A stretch of 64,000 nt of DNA, from positions 3,658,001-3,722,000 of the forward strand of contig NZ_CP124747.1 of assembly GCF_041860085.1 (NCBI RefSeq). Reading direction: 5' to 3'. How positions within the stretch are numbered: position 1 is the first letter of the stretch; each line of letters begins with the position of its first letter. Under the pieces are notes generated by a model that made no database searches, was not told the origin of the DNA, and saw only the letters and a list, made by a program, of their open reading frames with translations. Shown here piece after piece: positions 15,793 through 25,143 of this stretch. The stretch comes from Schlesneria sp. DSM 10557. GTDB lineage: Bacteria; Planctomycetota; Planctomycetia; Planctomycetales; Planctomycetaceae. Position numbers and translations under genes: made by a program.

Positions 15793-17946
15793 ATGCCCTG
15801 GTCCTCCTTATACCCAAAGCATTTCATTTGTCTCAGGGGGACGAGGACACTGACCGCTCTCGTCCTTCTTTCGTGCCTGATGACGCCCCCTTCCTGGGGA
15901 CAGACATGGCCTGCACTACCCGAACGTAACGCTGCCGTGAACCTTCCCGCGCAGGAATGGCCTCTTCGCCCGGGACCACGCGAGGTGAAGGTGCTGGTCC
16001 ATTATCCGCAGGGCGAACTTGCCCGCGTCGATGCCAGCACCGGACTGATGCTCACCCTTCACAACTGGGGAGGTGTCGACTGCGTCGGGACTGCCGCCCC
16101 TCAAGAACTCGCCGACCGGCTGAATGTCATCGCGCTGTGCGTGAACTATCTGCAAAGCGGACCTCAGGACTCCATCCACGGGCCCGAGCCTTATGATTTC
16201 GGCTATCTGCAGGGACTCGACGCCTTACGTTCGCTCTGGTGGATCCGCGATCAACTGAAAGCCGCGAATCGCTCTTACGACGACAGCCGTATTTATTCCA
16301 CGGGCGGATCAGGTGGGGGCAATGTGACGCTGATGGCCAACAAGCTGGCTCCACGCACATTCACCTGTCTCATCGATCTGTGCGGGATGAAGAAATTATC
16401 GAATGACATTGCGTTCAACATCAGCGGCGGGAGTGACCTCAACGCCCGCTGGTCCCCTGCGCCGGAACACCCCTACTATCTCCACCCGTGGGAACAGGAA
16501 TTGCGCTTTGTAGGTTGCCCCGAGCACCTGTGGACAATGCGGAAAATGGACAGCACCTCGAAGATCATCGTCGTGCATGGTGTTGATGACACGACCTGCC
16601 CTTTCGAAGACGCCGTCGCAATGGTCAACGAGATGACACGAGCCCAACTGGATGTAGAGCCTCATTTCATCTCAAAAGCTGACCTGGACGGAAAGATCTT
16701 CACCTCGTCGGGGCACGCACTGGGAAATCGGACAGAAATTGTCTTTCGCGTCGCCGACAAGTATCTCAACCCGCAAAGCCATCAGTTGCTTCGCCGAACC
16801 ACGCCACCTGACTTCGATCGGAAAGACGCGGTACGGTATCGAACGTCTGATGGTGAGGTCGTCATTTCCTATGCGCAGGGATTCCCCGTGGGGCGATTCG
16901 AACCCAAGGCGGCCCCTGTGCAATACCCCAATCACCAGCAGTTGACGACTTACATCGCACCCGACGGTGCTTCTCATCCGATCCAGACTCCCCAGGACTG
17001 GGACGCGCGGCGACGGCAGATTCAAGCTCAGTTCGAGCTGGCTGCGGGCCCTCTGCCCGGGCCGGATTTCCGAGTTCCCCTCGACGTCCAGATCCAGGAG
17101 ACAACCCAACTCGAAACTGTCACACGTATCAAGCTGACCTACCAGTCCGATCCCTTTGATCGAGTCCCGGCATACCTGTTCCTGCCCGGGAACGGAGCAA
17201 CAGAAAAATCCCCCGCCATGCTCTGCCTGCATCAGACGTTCCGGGGAGGGAAGGACGAACCAGGGGGCGTGGACGGGAGCCCTTCGCTCAATTATGCACT
17301 GGAGCTTGCCCGACGCGGCTACGTGACGCTGGCTCCCGACTACCCGTCGTTCGGAGAGCACCGCTACGAATTTGGTAAGCAATCGCCTTACGACAGCGGA
17401 ACCATGAAAGCCATCTGGGATAACATTCGCGCCGTCGATCTGCTGGAGTCCCGTCCGGAAGTCGATCGCCAGCGCATCGGCACCATCGGACACTCCCTCG
17501 GCGGACACAACTCCCTGTTCACAGCCTTGTTCGAACCCCGACTGCAGGTGGTCGTGACCAGTTGCGGGTTCTGTCGGTTTCACAAGGACGATGTCCCCAG
17601 TTGGACCGGCCCCAATTACATGCCCCTGATCGCTTCGAAATTCGGAAACGACCCGAACCAGGTCCCGTTTGATTTCCCGGAATTGATCGCCGCGATCGCG
17701 CCTCGTGCCTGTTTCGTCAGCGCCGCCGAAAACGATGATGATTTTGATGCTAATGGCGTCCGCGAAACAATCGAGTTCGCCCGGCCCATTTTTGAACTGC
17801 ATCAGGTCGCCGACCAACTCGTTGCGATTTATCCCCCGACGGAACATTCTTTCCCGGACAGCGCCCGGCGTTCCGCCTATGAATTTATCGATCAAGTTCT
17901 GCATCACACTCCCGCTGACCGCGACATTCCTCCCACGTCGAAATAA
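15793..17946 (+). CDS. Exported protein with two alpha/beta-hydrolase domains
   Basis: Protein of 717 residues with a signal peptide (about 1-36, ending SWG-Q). It carries two separate alpha/beta-hydrolase domains. The first (about 60-325) has a nucleophile elbow GGSGGG with Ser173, and HGVDDTTCP supplies an acid. The second (about 400-710) resembles acetyl-xylan-esterase/dienelactone-hydrolase-like enzymes, with GHSLGG (Ser568) and a candidate His685 (EHSFP). Carbohydrate-ester or peptide substrates are plausible but not shown. AGGAG precedes the ATG. A Kelch-like gene follows after 20 bases and is probably cotranscribed. Confidence 0.85.
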   Translation: MPWSSLYPKHFICLRGTRTLTALVLLSCLMTPPSWGQTWPALPERNAAVNLPAQEWPLRPGPREVKVLVHYPQGELARVDASTGLMLTLHNWGGVDCVGTAAPQELADRLNVIALCVNYLQSGPQDSIHGPEPYDFGYLQGLDALRSLWWIRDQLKAANRSYDDSRIYSTGGSGGGNVTLMANKLAPRTFTCLIDLCGMKKLSNDIAFNISGGSDLNARWSPAPEHPYYLHPWEQELRFVGCPEHLWTMRKMDSTSKIIVVHGVDDTTCPFEDAVAMVNEMTRAQLDVEPHFISKADLDGKIFTSSGHALGNRTEIVFRVADKYLNPQSHQLLRRTTPPDFDRKDAVRYRTSDGEVVISYAQGFPVGRFEPKAAPVQYPNHQQLTTYIAPDGASHPIQTPQDWDARRRQIQAQFELAAGPLPGPDFRVPLDVQIQETTQLETVTRIKLTYQSDPFDRVPAYLFLPGNGATEKSPAMLCLHQTFRGGKDEPGGVDGSPSLNYALELARRGYVTLAPDYPSFGEHRYEFGKQSPYDSGTMKAIWDNIRAVDLLESRPEVDRQRIGTIGHSLGGHNSLFTALFEPRLQVVVTSCGFCRFHKDDVPSWTGPNYMPLIASKFGNDPNQVPFDFPELIAAIAPRACFVSAAENDDDFDANGVRETIEFARPIFELHQVADQLVAIYPPTEHSFPDSARRSAYEFIDQVLHHTPADRDIPPTSK

Positions 17947-17966
17947 CTCAGAAAGGCCTGGCTGAT

Positions 17967-18977
17967 ATGCTGCTTCGAAGTCTGATGCTGAGTGCATTCG
18001 TTGCCCTTCTCGCCAATCACGTCCCCCTGCTCGCTCAAGAGGTCGGTCCCGACTGGGTAAAAGTCACTCCTCACGCAGAGTGGAATGCACGCGACTCCAG
18101 CGGCGAACTGGTCTTTAAGGACCAACTCTGGCTGTTCGGGGGTTGGTTCAATTCTTTCCAGTCCCCGCCGCGGGATACGTGGAGTTCTTCCGACGGCAAG
18201 ACCTGGAAGCTCGTTCAACAGGAAGCTCCGTGGAAATACAGCGACCTGCCGATGACTCTGACCTTCGCTGACCGAATGTGGTTCATGGGGGGCTGGACGA
18301 ACGGCCGTCTGGGGGGTCACGGTGCCACCAACGAAGTCTGGTCAACCAACGATGGGACGAACTGGGAACTCACCTCGAAAGCAGGGTGGACTCCTCGTAT
18401 CGCTTCCGCAGCCGTCACGTTCAAGGGCCGCATGTGGATCCTGGGAGGAACCGAGAATTACTACTTCGGCGATGACTCAAGCCTGAAGAATGACGTCTGG
18501 TCGTCCGCCGATGGGAAGGAATGGACGTTGGAAACGGAACACGCCGGCTGGTCACCCCGCTCGTACCACCAGGCCGCCGTACTCAACGACAAGATCTACG
18601 TGTTCGGCGGAGGAAACTATGTCCCCAGCTATCACGCCCTGAATGATGTCTGGTCCTCCCGTGATGGGAAGACGTGGGAACGCGAGACGGAACACGCCGG
18701 CTGGACACCCCGACTGTGGTTCTCGTCCGTCGTCTATCGCGACAGGATGTGGGTCCTGGGGGGCTGGTCGAATAATCCCTCGCGAAACTGGGGCGACGTC
18801 TGGCACTCCAGGGACGGTAAAAACTGGAAAGAACTGAAGTCGAATGTGATCTGGAAGGAACGGCACGAACATTCCACCTACGTGTTCCAGGATAAAATCT
18901 GGGTGGCGGGCGGCCATGCACAACCACTTAGCAACGAAGTCTGGTCCCTTGAACTGCCAAAAGACTTTCAAGACTGA
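17967..18977 (+). CDS. Exported Kelch/galactose-oxidase-type beta-propeller protein
   Basis: Protein of 336 residues with a signal peptide (about 1-23, ending LLAQ). It contains about six repeats of a Kelch-like blade, each with a LFGGW/MGGWT/ILGGT/VFGGG-type double glycine followed by D.WSS.DGK.WE. The whole protein is one propeller and no catalytic residues are evident, so a binding role in the periplasm is the safest reading. It follows the double hydrolase gene by 20 bases, which suggests that both act on the same extracellular substrate. Confidence 0.82.
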   Translation: MLLRSLMLSAFVALLANHVPLLAQEVGPDWVKVTPHAEWNARDSSGELVFKDQLWLFGGWFNSFQSPPRDTWSSSDGKTWKLVQQEAPWKYSDLPMTLTFADRMWFMGGWTNGRLGGHGATNEVWSTNDGTNWELTSKAGWTPRIASAAVTFKGRMWILGGTENYYFGDDSSLKNDVWSSADGKEWTLETEHAGWSPRSYHQAAVLNDKIYVFGGGNYVPSYHALNDVWSSRDGKTWERETEHAGWTPRLWFSSVVYRDRMWVLGGWSNNPSRNWGDVWHSRDGKNWKELKSNVIWKERHEHSTYVFQDKIWVAGGHAQPLSNEVWSLELPKDFQD

Positions 18978-19143
18978 ACCGCCAAGACTTGCCCGAGCCA
19001 GCCCAACGGAATCCTGGACGCGTCCCGCTCGCGCCAGTTCTCTCTGATCGGTCTGTGAACGGAGGGAAACTTTCCTGTATGATTCAGAGGCCCTCGCACG
19101 TCGTTCCTGAGAGCGCCTTCATACAGGAATCAGTTCATCCTTC

Positions 19144-21321
19144 ATGATGCAACGATTGCTAACTGCTGTTGTGGCCTGTCTGATTCTGCTGGCCCTCCCC
19201 CGACCGGCCGAGGCCTATGTCGGTCCCGGAGCGGGATTCGCGCTGGCAAGTTCCTTCTTCGCTGTGTTCGCGGCCATGTTCTCGGCATTCGTCATGCTGT
19301 TTACATGGCCGTTTCGACTGCTGATCCGCCAATTCTTCCGCAAGCGCCCGCCGGGGAAAATGCGATTTGAGCGCGTGGTCATCCTCGGTCTCGACGGACT
19401 GGACCATGGCCTGACCACCCGGATGCTGGCAGAGAACAAACTGCCGAACCTGGCACGCCTGCGCGACCAGGGGGGATTCCAACGCCTGGGAAGCACCCTG
19501 CCCCCCATTTCCCCGGTTGCCTGGTCCTCGTTTCAAACGGGTGTCAATCCGGGAAAACATAACATCTTCGACTTCCTGGTTCCGGACGAACAAACCTACC
19601 GTCCCCGGATGAGTTCCGTCGAAATCCATCCTCCCCGGCCCCTGTTTCGACTGGGGAAATGGGCCCTCCCCTTCTCTCGCCCGGATATCCGCCTGCTGCG
19701 AAAAAGCCGCCCGTTCTGGAGCGTGCTGAGTGACTATGGCATCTTCAATTGCATCATCCGGGTCCCTGTAAGTTTCCCTCCGGAAAAGCTGAATGGAGTC
19801 CAGTTATCCGCCATGTGCGTTCCCGACTTGCGAGGCACGCAGGGCGAGTTCACCCACTTTACCACCGGCCTGCCGGAACCCTTGGATGGAAACACCCCGC
19901 AGAGCGCCAACGGACCAAATCGGATTCGCCTGACTCGAGCCGGGAACATCATCACGGCCGAGCTGGCCGGACCGCCACACCCGCGCGGCCCGGAACAGGG
20001 GGCACTGAAACTGCCCTTTCGCGTCACACTTCAGGATGCAGAGACCGCGTACCTGAAAATTGGTCGGGAAAAGCGGCTTCTCAGACGGGGGGAATACACC
20101 GACTGGATCCCTCTGGAATTCAAAAGCGGGCTGGCGACGACGATCTCGGGTGTCTGCAAGTTTCTTCTGCTGGCGACGACCCCGGAAATCGAGCTGTATG
20201 TCACCCCGATTAATATCGCCCCCCAGCGACCCGCAATGCCGATCGGTTACCCTAAGGTCTACCCGGTTTATCTCGCAAAACGGCAAGGCCCGTATGCCAC
20301 GTTGGGCCTGGCCGAAGATACCTGGGGGCTCAACGAAAGTGTGCTGAGCGACGACCAGTTCCATCAGCAGTGCCTGGAGACCGATCAGGAACGGGAGGCG
20401 ATGTTTTTCGACGCATTGGACCAGGTTCCCCGAGGTCTTTGCGTTTGCGTCTTCGATGGGACCGACCGTATGCAGCACATGTTCTGGCGATATCACGACG
20501 ACCAGCATCCGGCCCGTCCGGCAGAGGTTCCCCCTACTTACGAACAGGCGATTGAAAAGCTCTACGCGAGAATGGACGAACTGGTCGGCCGCACGATGGC
20601 GAAGTGCGCGCAGAAAGAGACGCTGCTGATGGTGCTGTCTGACCACGGCTTCAATTCGTTTCGCCGGGGGATCGACCTGAACCGCTGGCTCGAACTCGAA
20701 GGCTACCTGACCGTTAACGACGATCGACGTGACGAGGAATACCTTGCCGGGATCGACTGGTCCAGGACCCGTGCGTTTGCGATCGGCCTGACAGGCATCT
20801 TCCTTAATCTGAAGAGCCGATTCTCGCAGGGAATTATCGAAGACGAGGGTGAGGCGGATCGACTGCGAACCGAAATCACCGAGCGACTGAGTGCTCTCGT
20901 GGATCCCGAGAATGGCAGACCGCCGATCCGGCGAATCTACCAGGCACTGCAAGTCTATCACGGGCCCTACAAGTCGCAGGCCCCCGACTTAATCATCGGA
21001 TATGAGGAAGGCTATCGGGTTTCATGGGAGGCGGCCAACGGACAAACCAGCCGTGACGTATTTCACGCGAATACGCGGGCCTGGAGCGGCGACCACTGCG
21101 TGGATCCCACTGTCGTTCCGGGAGTCCTCTTCTGTAATCACTCACTCCTGACCGAGTCACCTCGATTGCTGGATATCGGCCCCACCGTGCTCGACCTGTT
21201 TGGCGTCCCGACCCCCGGGTATATGGATGGACAGGTCCTGTCGATCGGGGAACGCACCCCGAACGGGTCTCCCTCCACCGCTGCAACCTCCACCGCTGCA
21301 ACCCCCGTGGAGGCAATCTAG
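19144..21321 (+). CDS. Membrane-anchored alkaline phosphatase family (type I phosphodiesterase-like) protein
   Basis: Protein of 725 residues. An N-terminal signal is followed by a short YVGPGAGFA motif (25-33) and one or two membrane helices (about 34-65), then a basic patch. The large domain is of the alkaline-phosphatase superfamily, phosphodiesterase/nucleotide-pyrophosphatase type. The first metal motif is VILGLDGLD (79-87). The nucleophile region is PPISPVAWSSF, with Ser123 in the usual nucleophile position, then TGVNPGKHNIFDF. Later metal sites are FDGTDRMQHMFW and SDHGF. It is the first gene of a tight cluster; its paralogue starts one base after its stop codon. The substrate is unknown. 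Confidence 0.88.
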   Translation: MMQRLLTAVVACLILLALPRPAEAYVGPGAGFALASSFFAVFAAMFSAFVMLFTWPFRLLIRQFFRKRPPGKMRFERVVILGLDGLDHGLTTRMLAENKLPNLARLRDQGGFQRLGSTLPPISPVAWSSFQTGVNPGKHNIFDFLVPDEQTYRPRMSSVEIHPPRPLFRLGKWALPFSRPDIRLLRKSRPFWSVLSDYGIFNCIIRVPVSFPPEKLNGVQLSAMCVPDLRGTQGEFTHFTTGLPEPLDGNTPQSANGPNRIRLTRAGNIITAELAGPPHPRGPEQGALKLPFRVTLQDAETAYLKIGREKRLLRRGEYTDWIPLEFKSGLATTISGVCKFLLLATTPEIELYVTPINIAPQRPAMPIGYPKVYPVYLAKRQGPYATLGLAEDTWGLNESVLSDDQFHQQCLETDQEREAMFFDALDQVPRGLCVCVFDGTDRMQHMFWRYHDDQHPARPAEVPPTYEQAIEKLYARMDELVGRTMAKCAQKETLLMVLSDHGFNSFRRGIDLNRWLELEGYLTVNDDRRDEEYLAGIDWSRTRAFAIGLTGIFLNLKSRFSQGIIEDEGEADRLRTEITERLSALVDPENGRPPIRRIYQALQVYHGPYKSQAPDLIIGYEEGYRVSWEAANGQTSRDVFHANTRAWSGDHCVDPTVVPGVLFCNHSLLTESPRLLDIGPTVLDLFGVPTPGYMDGQVLSIGERTPNGSPSTAATSTAATPVEAI

Positions 21322-21322
21322 T

Positions 21323-23365
21323 ATGACGGACACGGGCCCCCGCAAACCAAGTCGACGTACCGTCCTGAAAACCGCCGCTGCGGCCACGCTGGGAGCGGCC
21401 AGCCTGGGGGCCGCCTCGTACTGGCTGGGAAGCGTTAGCCGCGTCTCACGGAGTGTCGGAAAGAAGGTGATCGTCATCGGGATCGACGGAATGGATCCCC
21501 GCCTGACCGCACAAATGATGAAAGAAGGCCAGCTCCCTCATCTGGCTCGAATGAGTTCCCGAGGTGGCTTCAGTAAGCTGGGAACCAGCGTTCCCCCTCA
21601 AAGTCCTGTCGCCTGGGCCAACTTCATCAATGGGGCCGGTCCCGGTTCCCACGGAATCTTCGACTTTATCCACCGGCATCCGCATGAGCAGTGCGCCCCC
21701 TACTATTCAGCCGCCGACACCGTTCCGGCAGTGGGTGGCTGGGAGGTGGGTGAGCACCAGTTGCAACTCGATTTCTGGCCGTTCCTGCACAAGCCGGCGG
21801 AAACCGTGCTGCAGCGACAGGGGACGCCCTTCTGGGATTACCTCGACAAGGCGGGAATCGCGACGACGTTTTACGACTTGCCGGCAAACTATCCCCCCAG
21901 CCCCTCACAGTATGGCCACCACCGCTGCCTGAGTGGTATGGGAACTCCCGACATGCTGGGGAGCTACGGGACTTACCAATACTTCAGTGAAGATGGTCCG
22001 CAGCGTCCTCTCGACGAGGCGGGGGGGAAGCGATCGAAGCTCAGGTTCATCACCGACACCGCCAACTGCAAGCTCGTCGGTCCTGACAATACGTTGCTCA
22101 AACGCCCCCTGCCCGTCACGATCGAGTTCCAGGTCCATCGGGATCGTTCCGCCAATGCGGTCGTCATCGAAATTCAGGGACAGAAGATTCTGCTGAAACC
22201 GGGTCAGTGGAGTTCGTGGACGCGCGTCGATTTTCCGCTCGCCGGCCCCTCGTTCGTGCCGACTCAACACGCCAGTGGCATCTGTCGGTTCCTGCTGCTG
22301 GAGGCCACCCCCAACTGCCGGCTCTATGTTAGCCCGATCAACATTGATCCTGCGAATCCTGCCGTCAAAATTTCCGAACCGCCTGAGTTCATCAGTCAGG
22401 TCTCCAAAGACCTCGGGCTGTTCTACACGGCCGGTTTTCAGGAAGACCACAAAGCCCGCACGAACGGAGTGTTCCGCGATGACGAATTTCTGAAGCAGGC
22501 CAGCCTGGTCCTGGAAGAACGACTGGCGCTGCTGGAATACGCCGTCGAGAACTACGACGACGGACTGCTGTTTTTCTATTTCTCCAGCAGTGACTTGCAG
22601 TCCCACATGTTCTGGTGGGACTCCGACGAACGGCATCCGACTCGATCCGCCCCGGAAGCCCAGTCGATGTACGCTCATGTCAAACACCTCTACCGCAAAC
22701 TCGACGAAGTGATTGGCGACCTGGAAGAGCGATACGGGGGCCGCGCCACCATCATGGTGATGAGCGACCATGGCTTTGCGAACTTCGGTCGTCAATTCAA
22801 CTTGAACTCATGGCTGCGGGAGTTTGGATACCTCAATCCGGCCGAATGCACGTCCATCATGGAAGACGTCGACTGGTCGCAGACCCGCGCTTACGGACTC
22901 GGAATTAACGGACTGTATCTCAACCTGAAAGGACGGGAGCGTGACGGAATCGTGGAACCCGGCGAAGAGCGCGAGACCCTGCTGAAGGAACTGGTGACTC
23001 GCCTGGAAGCGGTCAAGGACTTCGACGGTACCCCGGTGATTCGGGGAGTCTACCGCAGCGATCAGATCTATTCGGGTGATGCGACGGCGATGGCACCGGA
23101 CCTGATCATCGGCTATCACCGCGGCTATCGCGCGTCGTGGGACACGTGTTTGGGAGGCCTGACGAAGGATGTCCTGCTCGACAATGACTCCGCCTGGAGC
23201 GCCGACCACTGCACTGACGCTCTGGAAGTTCCCGGCTTACTCTGCTGTAACCAGACGATCCGCTCCGCAGACCCCTCGCTGATTGATCTGGCCCCCTCGA
23301 TTCTGGAAGAATTCGGATTACCCACCCCCACCCCGATGACAGGACGCAGTATCTTCACTCGCTAA
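21323..23365 (+). CDS. Tat-exported alkaline phosphatase family (phosphodiesterase-like) protein
   Basis: Paralogue of the preceding gene, 680 residues. The N-terminus is a twin-arginine signal (SRRTVLK then an Ala-rich hydrophobic stretch), so it should be exported folded. The domain begins VIVIGIDGMD, with PPQSPVAWANF and PGSHGIFDF around the nucleophile Ser, and SSSDLQSHMFWW and SDHGF as metal sites. The start at 21323 is set by GGAGG upstream and the Tat motif; an in-frame ATG at 21200 lies inside the previous gene. The one-base gap indicates coupling. Having one membrane-bound and one Tat-exported paralogue in tandem suggests distinct steps on related phosphodiester or phosphonate substrates (inference). 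Confidence 0.88.
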   Translation: MTDTGPRKPSRRTVLKTAAAATLGAASLGAASYWLGSVSRVSRSVGKKVIVIGIDGMDPRLTAQMMKEGQLPHLARMSSRGGFSKLGTSVPPQSPVAWANFINGAGPGSHGIFDFIHRHPHEQCAPYYSAADTVPAVGGWEVGEHQLQLDFWPFLHKPAETVLQRQGTPFWDYLDKAGIATTFYDLPANYPPSPSQYGHHRCLSGMGTPDMLGSYGTYQYFSEDGPQRPLDEAGGKRSKLRFITDTANCKLVGPDNTLLKRPLPVTIEFQVHRDRSANAVVIEIQGQKILLKPGQWSSWTRVDFPLAGPSFVPTQHASGICRFLLLEATPNCRLYVSPINIDPANPAVKISEPPEFISQVSKDLGLFYTAGFQEDHKARTNGVFRDDEFLKQASLVLEERLALLEYAVENYDDGLLFFYFSSSDLQSHMFWWDSDERHPTRSAPEAQSMYAHVKHLYRKLDEVIGDLEERYGGRATIMVMSDHGFANFGRQFNLNSWLREFGYLNPAECTSIMEDVDWSQTRAYGLGINGLYLNLKGRERDGIVEPGEERETLLKELVTRLEAVKDFDGTPVIRGVYRSDQIYSGDATAMAPDLIIGYHRGYRASWDTCLGGLTKDVLLDNDSAWSADHCTDALEVPGLLCCNQTIRSADPSLIDLAPSILEEFGLPTPTPMTGRSIFTR

Positions 23366-23474
23366 ATCCCCCCCCTTTCACCTGAATACCGGACACAAGC
23401 GGCGCACTCGCGACAGACCGCAAGCGGCGACAGACCGGTCGATGACACCAGCAACCCATCCTGGAGACCTTTCC

Positions 23475-23660
23475 ATGTCAAAAATCACACTCGACGCGCA
23501 ATTACTTGACCGCGCCAAACAGGCTGCCGAAAAAGCGGGGTACAGCAGTGTGGAAGAGTTCATCGCGCACTGCATCGAAAATGAAATCAAACGGATGAAG
23601 GTCGAGTCTGCAGAGAACCAGGTTGCCAATCAGCTCCGCGGGCTGGGATACCTCAAGTGA
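23475..23660 (+). CDS. Small helical protein of unknown function
   Basis: Protein of 61 residues, starting at ATG23475 after TGGAGA. It begins SKITLDAQLLDRAKQAAEKAGYSS with a strand-helix-helix pattern that looks like ribbon-helix-helix proteins, followed by a charged helix. DNA binding is therefore possible but unproven. Its stop overlaps the GTG start of the next membrane protein, and it lies 110 bases after the Tat-exported phosphodiesterase-like gene, so it is part of the same cluster. I do not recognise a characterised homologue. Confidence 0.65.
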   Translation: MSKITLDAQLLDRAKQAAEKAGYSSVEEFIAHCIENEIKRMKVESAENQVANQLRGLGYLK

Positions 23661-24517
23661 CCGACGCCGGACTGCAGGTCGTACTGAAACTGAACCAGAT
23701 CGCAAACACCTGCGGTCAGGTGCTGCTTGCCCCTTTGCACCTGCTGTCCGAACTGACCGGGATGGTCTTTGTTTCCGTCGTATCAGGCCTGCTGCTACTG
23801 ATTGCCTTCAAATACACATCGAATCAATCGGCGATCAAACGAGTGCGGGACGGTATCAAGGCTGACATGCTGGCGCTCTCTCTGTTCAAAGACAGCATGT
23901 TCGTCAGTCTGCGATCCCAGTTCAGAATCGTGCTGGGGGCCTTCAAGTTGATCGCGCTGTCGCTCGTCCCGATTCTCTGCATGGTTGTCCCGGTCACGCT
24001 GCTGCTGGGACAGTTATCGCTCTGGTGGCAGCATCGTCCGCTGCTCCGCGGCGAAGAAGCCGTTGTCACCTTGCGACTCAAGCCCCTGACAAGCAGTGTC
24101 GATTCCAGACCCGCGTGGCCTTCCGTCGAGTTCAATCCTGCCCCCGCCGCAGCCGTCACAGTGGGACCTGTCCGGATCTCGAGTCAGCGCGAGATCTGCT
24201 GGAACGTCCGGGCGAGTGCCGACGGATATCACCTGCTTCAGTTCCTCGTCGATGGGCAAACGTTTGCGAAAGAGATTGCCATCGGCGAACGGGTCATGCG
24301 GGTGAGTCAGCAGCGGCCGGAACAAACGTGGATGGCGATGCTCACGCACCCGGCAGAGGCAGCCTTTGACGCCTCATCCCCCGTTCAATCGATCGAAATT
24401 CAGTATCCGACGAGAACCTCCCGGGGTACGGGGGGACAACTCTGGCCGGTCTACTGGTTCATCGCCTCGTCCATCGTCGCCTACTCCCTCCGCGGAGTTT
24501 TCCGAGTTCAAATGTAG
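23657..24517 (+). CDS. Membrane protein, possible EMC3/TMCO1 (DUF106, YidC superfamily) relative
   Basis: Protein of 286 residues. TM1 is at about 35-52, followed by a charged amphipathic cytoplasmic hairpin (NQSAIKRVRDGIKADMLALSL onward, about 56-98). TM2 is at about 99-122, then an extracytoplasmic domain rich in beta strands (about 125-255) and a last helix at about 260-280. The TM/charged-hairpin/TM arrangement resembles DUF106/EMC3/TMCO1 proteins of the YidC/Oxa1 superfamily, and a role in membrane protein insertion is conceivable. This is inferred from pattern only. The GTG start overlaps the stop of the previous gene. ffh, the SRP GTPase gene, starts about 1 kb downstream. Confidence 0.6.
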   Translation: MTDAGLQVVLKLNQIANTCGQVLLAPLHLLSELTGMVFVSVVSGLLLLIAFKYTSNQSAIKRVRDGIKADMLALSLFKDSMFVSLRSQFRIVLGAFKLIALSLVPILCMVVPVTLLLGQLSLWWQHRPLLRGEEAVVTLRLKPLTSSVDSRPAWPSVEFNPAPAAAVTVGPVRISSQREICWNVRASADGYHLLQFLVDGQTFAKEIAIGERVMRVSQQRPEQTWMAMLTHPAEAAFDASSPVQSIEIQYPTRTSRGTGGQLWPVYWFIASSIVAYSLRGVFRVQM

Positions 24518-24567
24518 TCGTCTGTCGTCGTCACCCCTTGTTTGTCGTCGCTCTCAGGAACACCTCT

Positions 24568-25143
24568 GTGAACCTGCCCCAAGAGATTATTGTCGTATCC
24601 GGACTTCCCCGTTCCGGCACCTCGCTGATGATGCAGATGTTGAGCAAGGGAGGAGTCGAGATCGTGACGGATCACCTGCGGTCCCCCGACCCCGACAACC
24701 CGCGGGGGTACTTCGAGTATGAAGCGGCGAAAGACATTGCAGACGATGCCTCGTGGCTTCCGACCGCACGGGGCAAAGCGGTCAAGATGATTTCCATGCT
24801 GCTGTATCACCTGCCCCCCAGCGAACGGTACCGGGTTCTGTTCCTGGAACGTGACCTGGAAGAGGTCCTGCAGTCTCAGGAAACGATGCTGCGAAGGATG
24901 AATCGCCCTCCAGCCGCTCCCACTGCTGAGATGCTCAGTGCCTACCAGACCCATCTGGAACGCCTGCACGAGTGGCTCGCGGGTCGGACAGACATGTCAT
25001 TTCTGCGAGTCGGATACCGAAATTTGCTCAACGAGCCTGCCACCGAGGCACGACGGATTGCCCATTTTCTCGGCCGGAACCTGGATCTCGCGGCCATGAC
25101 CACCGCGATCGATCCAGCTCTTTATCGCAACCGCAAACCCTGA
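24568..25143 (+). CDS. Sulfotransferase family protein
   Basis: Protein of 191 residues with the PAPS-binding motif GLPRSGTSLMMQML near its start and the PDPDNPRGYFEYE segment typical of a branch of bacterial sulfotransferases. A helical region follows, with RVLFLERDLEEVLQSQ as the likely 3'-phosphate-binding strand-helix, and LRVGYRNLLNEP. It would transfer sulfate from PAPS to an unknown acceptor. The GTG at 24568 (AGGA upstream) is preferred to a TTG ten codons earlier. It is the last gene of the phosphodiesterase cluster, so a shared sulfated or phosphorylated envelope compound is a reasonable guess. Confidence 0.85.
   Translation: MNLPQEIIVVSGLPRSGTSLMMQMLSKGGVEIVTDHLRSPDPDNPRGYFEYEAAKDIADDASWLPTARGKAVKMISMLLYHLPPSERYRVLFLERDLEEVLQSQETMLRRMNRPPAAPTAEMLSAYQTHLERLHEWLAGRTDMSFLRVGYRNLLNEPATEARRIAHFLGRNLDLAAMTTAIDPALYRNRKP

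Noticed and set aside
16672-17997. 441-codon minus-strand frame
   Set aside because: Antisense to the second alpha/beta-hydrolase domain, whose GHSLGG motif proves the plus strand.
21200-21322. Longer start for the Tat-exported phosphodiesterase-like gene
   Set aside because: The extension lies inside the previous gene and would put 41 residues before the twin-arginine signal.
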